A program made the position numbers and the translations under genes. The notes below the pieces were generated by a model. That model was not told where the DNA came from. It searched no databases and saw only the letters and a program-made list of their open reading frames with translations. A stretch of 64,000 nt of DNA from Gulosibacter sediminis (GTDB lineage: Bacteria > Actinomycetota > Actinomycetes > Actinomycetales > Microbacteriaceae): positions 1,736,001 through 1,800,000 of the forward strand of contig NZ_CP097160.1 of the NCBI RefSeq assembly GCF_023370115.1, read 5' to 3'. Shown in pieces: positions 60,962-64,000 of the stretch. Every line of letters begins with the position of its first letter. Position 1 is the first letter of the stretch.

Positions 60962-61842
60962 CCCCGCGCCGCGGCCACGAGGCACTCGACGAACGCGGCG
61001 GCGGCCGCGGATTCGACGCCGCCCGGCGCCGTCACGGCGACGAGCTGCGAGCGCAACTCGGTGTCGATGGTGACGGCGCGGATCGACACGGGCAGCTGCT
61101 CGCGCACGGTCTCGGGCAAAACGGTGATGCCCTCCCCCGCCGCGACGAAGCCGAGGCCCGTCTCCTCGTGCACGACCTTATGGGCGTACCGCAGCTGCCT
61201 GCACGCCGGCGCGAGCGCCGCGTGCACGAGGTCGACGAAGCCCGCCATGAGGTGGCGCGGGTAGCCGATGAGCGGATGCTCGACCACCTCAGCGGGCGTG
61301 ACCAACTCAGCCGCCGCGAGCGCGTGGTCGCGCGGAACGCAAGCGACGAGGCGCTCGGAGCGCAACGGTGTCGAGGCATACAGCGCGCTCGCGGCGGGGT
61401 CGCGCACGATGCCGGCGTCGAGCTGCCCCTCCTGCACCCGCTCGATTTGTTCGCTCGTCGTGAGCGGCAACAATTGCGGCTCGACGTGTGGCCGTAATTC
61501 GCGAAAGCGTCGCAACCCCGCGGGCAACAGGGTGTAGCTCGCCGAGCTCACGAAGCCGATCGACACGCGGCCGCGCAGGCCGAGCTGCACCTCGTCAAGC
61601 CCGGTCAGGGCTTCGTCGAGCAGCGGCAGCACCTGCGCGAGCCGCTGCTGCAGCTCGAGCCCGGCGGCGGTGAGCTCGACCCGCCGCGTCGAGCGGTCGA
61701 GCAGCGGCAGCCCGAGCTCGTCCTCGAGCTTGCGCAGCTGCACGCTCAGCGGCGGCTGCGACATGTGCAGCCGCTCGGCCGCGCGGCCGAAGTGGAGTTC
61801 CTCGGCGAGCACCGAGAAGTACCGAAGCTGGCGGAGTTCCAT
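60958..61842 (-). CDS. LysR family transcriptional regulator
   Basis: 294 aa from the ATG at 61842. Helix-turn-helix at residues 1-60 (LRQLRYFSVLAEELHFGRAAERLHMSQPPLS) and a substrate-binding co-inducer domain from about 88 (RVSIGFVSSASYTLLPAGL). It is divergent from the oxidase/amidohydrolase genes 140 bp away and very probably controls them. The effector is unknown. Confidence 0.92.
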   Translation of the reverse strand: MELRQLRYFSVLAEELHFGRAAERLHMSQPPLSVQLRKLEDELGLPLLDRSTRRVELTAAGLELQQRLAQVLPLLDEALTGLDEVQLGLRGRVSIGFVSSASYTLLPAGLRRFRELRPHVEPQLLPLTTSEQIERVQEGQLDAGIVRDPAASALYASTPLRSERLVACVPRDHALAAAELVTPAEVVEHPLIGYPRHLMAGFVDLVHAALAPACRQLRYAHKVVHEETGLGFVAAGEGITVLPETVREQLPVSIRAVTIDTELRSQLVAVTAPGGVESAAAAAFVECLVAAARG

Positions 61843-61981
61843 CCCCAAACGATAGCGGAACACTATTAATCGGCGTGACATAAGTATTGGACATCGAACC
61901 TATCGACCGATGTACTTATCCCACGCGCCGCGACGGCCACGAACGGTGGTCGCGACAGGCCGAGACGGGTGGGCACACACT

Positions 61982-63157
61982 ATGACGGAGCAGGACTCGA
62001 CGCAGGTGCTGATCATCGGCGCGGGTTTGATGGGCTCGGCCGCGGCGCATCAGCTCGCCGTACGGGGCACCGAGGTGACGGTCGTCGAGCGCGACACCGC
62101 CGCGAGCGAGCACGGCAGCTCGCACGGCTCGGCCCGCATCTTCCGCTACGCCTACCCCGACCCGTTCTACACGCGCCTCGTCGACCAGGCGCGTGGCCGC
62201 TACGACGAGCTCGAACGCCTCGCGGGCCAGCAGCTCATCACCCCCGGCGGCGCCCTCGACTTCGGCACCCTGCGCGACCCGCGCCACCTCGCGGGCGTGC
62301 TCGACGAGGTCGGCATCGACCACGAGTTGCTGCCCGCGTCGGCCGCGGCCGAGCGCTGGCCCGGCATCAACTTCGACACGGAGGTGCTCTGGCAGCCGGG
62401 CGGCGGGGTCATCGACGCCGAGTCGACCGTGCGCGCGCAGCTGCGCCTCGCGACGGATGCGGGTGCCCGCCTCATCGAGCGCTGGGAGGCCGCGAGCATC
62501 CGCCGCGACGGCACCAGCTACGTCGTCACCTCGACGACTGGCGCCACGATTCGCGCGGCGCAGGTCGTCATCGCCGCGGGCGCATGGCTCTCGAAGCTGC
62601 TCGTCGAGACCGAGCTGCCGAGCGCCTTCATCGACCGACTCCCCCAGGCGGTCGTGACCCAGGAGAACGCCTACCACTTCCCATACCGTGACGCGGCCGA
62701 TATCGGCGAGCCCAAGCCGGGGGCCCCGACGAGCTGGCCGACATTCATCCACAAGTCCGAGCGCATCCTTACCTACAGCCTGCCCGGCGGTCGCGACGCC
62801 AATTTCCGCGGCCAGAAGCTCGCCGAGTTCCTCGGCGGCACGCCGATCACCGACGGCAGCACGCAGACCGGCGAGATCGACCCCGCAAACCGCGAGCGCA
62901 TCATCGACTACGTGCGCGAGCAGGTGCCGGGCCTCGTGCCCGAGCCCTACGCCGAGACGACGTGCCTGTTCACGATGTTGCCCGAGGAGGACTTCCTCCT
63001 CGACGCGGCCGAGGGCCTCGTCATCGCCTCGCCCTGCTCGGGTCACGGCGCGAAGTTCGCGCCGCTCCTCGGCGAATTCATCGCCGAGCTCGTCTTCGGC
63101 GCGACCGCGCACCCGCGCTTCGCCGTGACCTCGCCGGCCTGGGCGGTGACCCGATGA
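61982..63157 (+). CDS. FAD-dependent amino-acid oxidase, monomeric sarcosine oxidase / MTOX family
   Basis: 391 aa from the ATG at 61982 (GGTGGG 8 nt upstream). Rossmann motif GAGLMGSAAAHQLA at 13-26, the family segment SSHGSARIFRYAYPD, and SPCSGHGAKFAPLLGE near residue 345. The Cys known to hold FAD covalently in sarcosine oxidase lies in PETTCLFTMLPEEDF-like AETTCLFTMLPEEDF. It would oxidise an N-methyl or secondary amine such as sarcosine or N-methyl-tryptophan, releasing formaldehyde and H2O2. Its stop overlaps the next gene by 4 nt. Confidence 0.9.
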   Translation: MTEQDSTQVLIIGAGLMGSAAAHQLAVRGTEVTVVERDTAASEHGSSHGSARIFRYAYPDPFYTRLVDQARGRYDELERLAGQQLITPGGALDFGTLRDPRHLAGVLDEVGIDHELLPASAAAERWPGINFDTEVLWQPGGGVIDAESTVRAQLRLATDAGARLIERWEAASIRRDGTSYVVTSTTGATIRAAQVVIAAGAWLSKLLVETELPSAFIDRLPQAVVTQENAYHFPYRDAADIGEPKPGAPTSWPTFIHKSERILTYSLPGGRDANFRGQKLAEFLGGTPITDGSTQTGEIDPANRERIIDYVREQVPGLVPEPYAETTCLFTMLPEEDFLLDAAEGLVIASPCSGHGAKFAPLLGEFIAELVFGATAHPRFAVTSPAWAVTR

Positions 63158-64000
63158 GCACGCCCACCGCAGACCTCCTCGCCGAGCTCGCCGAGATCGG
63201 TCGCGACCCGGTTCGCGGCGGCTACACCCGCCCCGGCCTCGGCGAGGCCGAGCTCGAGCTGCGCAGCTGGTTCATCGAGCAGGCCACCCGCCGCGGCCTC
63301 GAGGTCGAACTCGACCGCAACGGCATCGTCTGGGCTTGGTGGCTCCCTGCGAGCGGCGACCGCGCCGGCGCCGTGATCACCGGCAGCCACCTCGACTCGG
63401 TGCCAGGCGGTGGCGCCTACGACGGCCCGCTCGGCGTCGTCAGCGCACTGCGCGCCTTCGACCTCCTTCGCGAGGCCAACGAGTATCCAGCCCGGCCGCT
63501 CGCACTCGTCGTTTTCCCCGAGGAGGAGGGCTCGCGCTTCGGCGTGCCCTGCCTCGGCAGCCGCCTCGTCTCGGGCGCACTGACACCCGAACGCGCGCGC
63601 AGCCTCGCGGATGCGGACGGCGTCACCTTCCCCGACGCGGCCCGTGCGGCTGGCATCGATCCCGACGCGATCGGCCCCGACCCGGAGCGCTTCGCCGACA
63701 TTCATGCCTTCGTCGAACTCCACGTCGAGCAGGGCCGCGGGCTCGAGGATCTCGGGCGGCCGGTCGCGGTCGGCCGCTCGATCCTCGCGCACGGCCGCTG
63801 GCACGTCGAGATCCGCGGCCGCGGCGACCACGCCGGCACGACCCGAATGCAGGACCGCCAGGACCCGGTCGTGGTGCTCGCCGACGCGATCCTCGCCGTG
63901 CGCGAGGCGGCCGAGCAGACGCCCGACGCACGGGGCACCGTCGGTCGCCTCCGCGCGATCCCCGGCGGCACGAACGTCATCGCCTCGCAGTCCGATCTCT
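63154..64000 (+). CDS. M20 family amidohydrolase (allantoate / N-carbamoyl-amino-acid hydrolase), cut by window edge
   Basis: 282 codons visible, no stop before the right edge. Metal-binding residues lie in GSHLDSVPGGGAYDGPLG and FPEEEGSRFG, and ELHVEQGRGLE carries the next ligand; GRWHVEIRGRGDHAGTTRM is the dimerisation and substrate segment of the hydantoinase/carbamoylase (AmaB/ArgE-like) family. It starts with ATGA overlap to the oxidase, so they form an operon. With a sarcosine-type oxidase, a route from N-carbamoyl-N-methyl amino acids is possible, but this is inference. Confidence 0.9.
   Translation, partial: MSTPTADLLAELAEIGRDPVRGGYTRPGLGEAELELRSWFIEQATRRGLEVELDRNGIVWAWWLPASGDRAGAVITGSHLDSVPGGGAYDGPLGVVSALRAFDLLREANEYPARPLALVVFPEEEGSRFGVPCLGSRLVSGALTPERARSLADADGVTFPDAARAAGIDPDAIGPDPERFADIHAFVELHVEQGRGLEDLGRPVAVGRSILAHGRWHVEIRGRGDHAGTTRMQDRQDPVVVLADAILAVREAAEQTPDARGTVGRLRAIPGGTNVIASQSDL

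Overview
High-GC (roughly 65-70 % G+C by eye) chromosomal DNA from an actinobacterium. The order rluB-scpB-scpA-parA-(adh)-xerD-NUDIX-pyrG-recN-nadK-tlyA-small ORF-HAD phosphatase-TPR protein, then tyrS, the arg genes and pheST, follows the arrangement known from Mycobacterium tuberculosis (Rv1649-Rv1711). A Microbacteriaceae-type organism fits best, but the family is an inference; only the phylum-level call is firm. PriA (dual HisA/TrpF), a LysM protein divergent from lexA, and many starts preceded by TANNNT at 6-7 nt (leaderless transcripts) support Actinobacteria.

Layout. 1-14.8 kb (all minus strand): a tightly overlapping chromosome-maintenance and nucleotide block, interrupted by a zinc alcohol dehydrogenase, ending in a large low-complexity protein with about 26 Arg/Gly/Tyr/Asp-rich repeats, a TPR-like core, an acidic tail and a C-terminal sliding-clamp-binding motif. 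14.9-20.7 kb: one complete rRNA operon (16S-23S-5S, minus strand, no tRNA in the spacer) with two recognisable upstream promoters and a strong terminator. 20.8-28.9 kb: tyrS and argCJBFGH (argD and argR are not in the cluster). 28.9-30.7 kb: sufS-sufU on the plus strand, divergent from argC. 30.9-38 kb: pheST and a gluABCD-type amino-acid ABC transporter. 38.1-43.5 kb: rRNA methyltransferase, infC-rpmI-rplT, a divergent DUF1844 gene and a P-type ATPase. 43.5-48.7 kb: SseB-family protein, priA and hisCBH, with a plus-strand membrane gene and a repeat-rich gap between hisH and priA. 48.7-53.8 kb: LysM protein/lexA SOS pair, hflX, a small-domain methyltransferase, and an ArsR regulator with a tandem-AHSA1 protein. 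53.8-64 kb: wall-anchored 5'-nucleotidase, dapF, miaA, miaB, a VOC protein, a membrane-fused NUDIX protein, and a LysR / sarcosine-oxidase-like / M20 amidohydrolase cluster cut by the window edge.

The most unusual things are: (1) intergenic long inverted repeats (24- to 35-bp exact arms) and a cluster of short head-to-head copies, each of different sequence, at 30744-30816, 45980-46106 and 57035-57105; (2) the repeat protein at 12323-14797 with a C-terminal QLSLF clamp motif; (3) an infC gene whose best start is the non-canonical codon AUC; and (4) a window-wide pattern of leaderless promoters, including both sides of the argC/sufS divergence.
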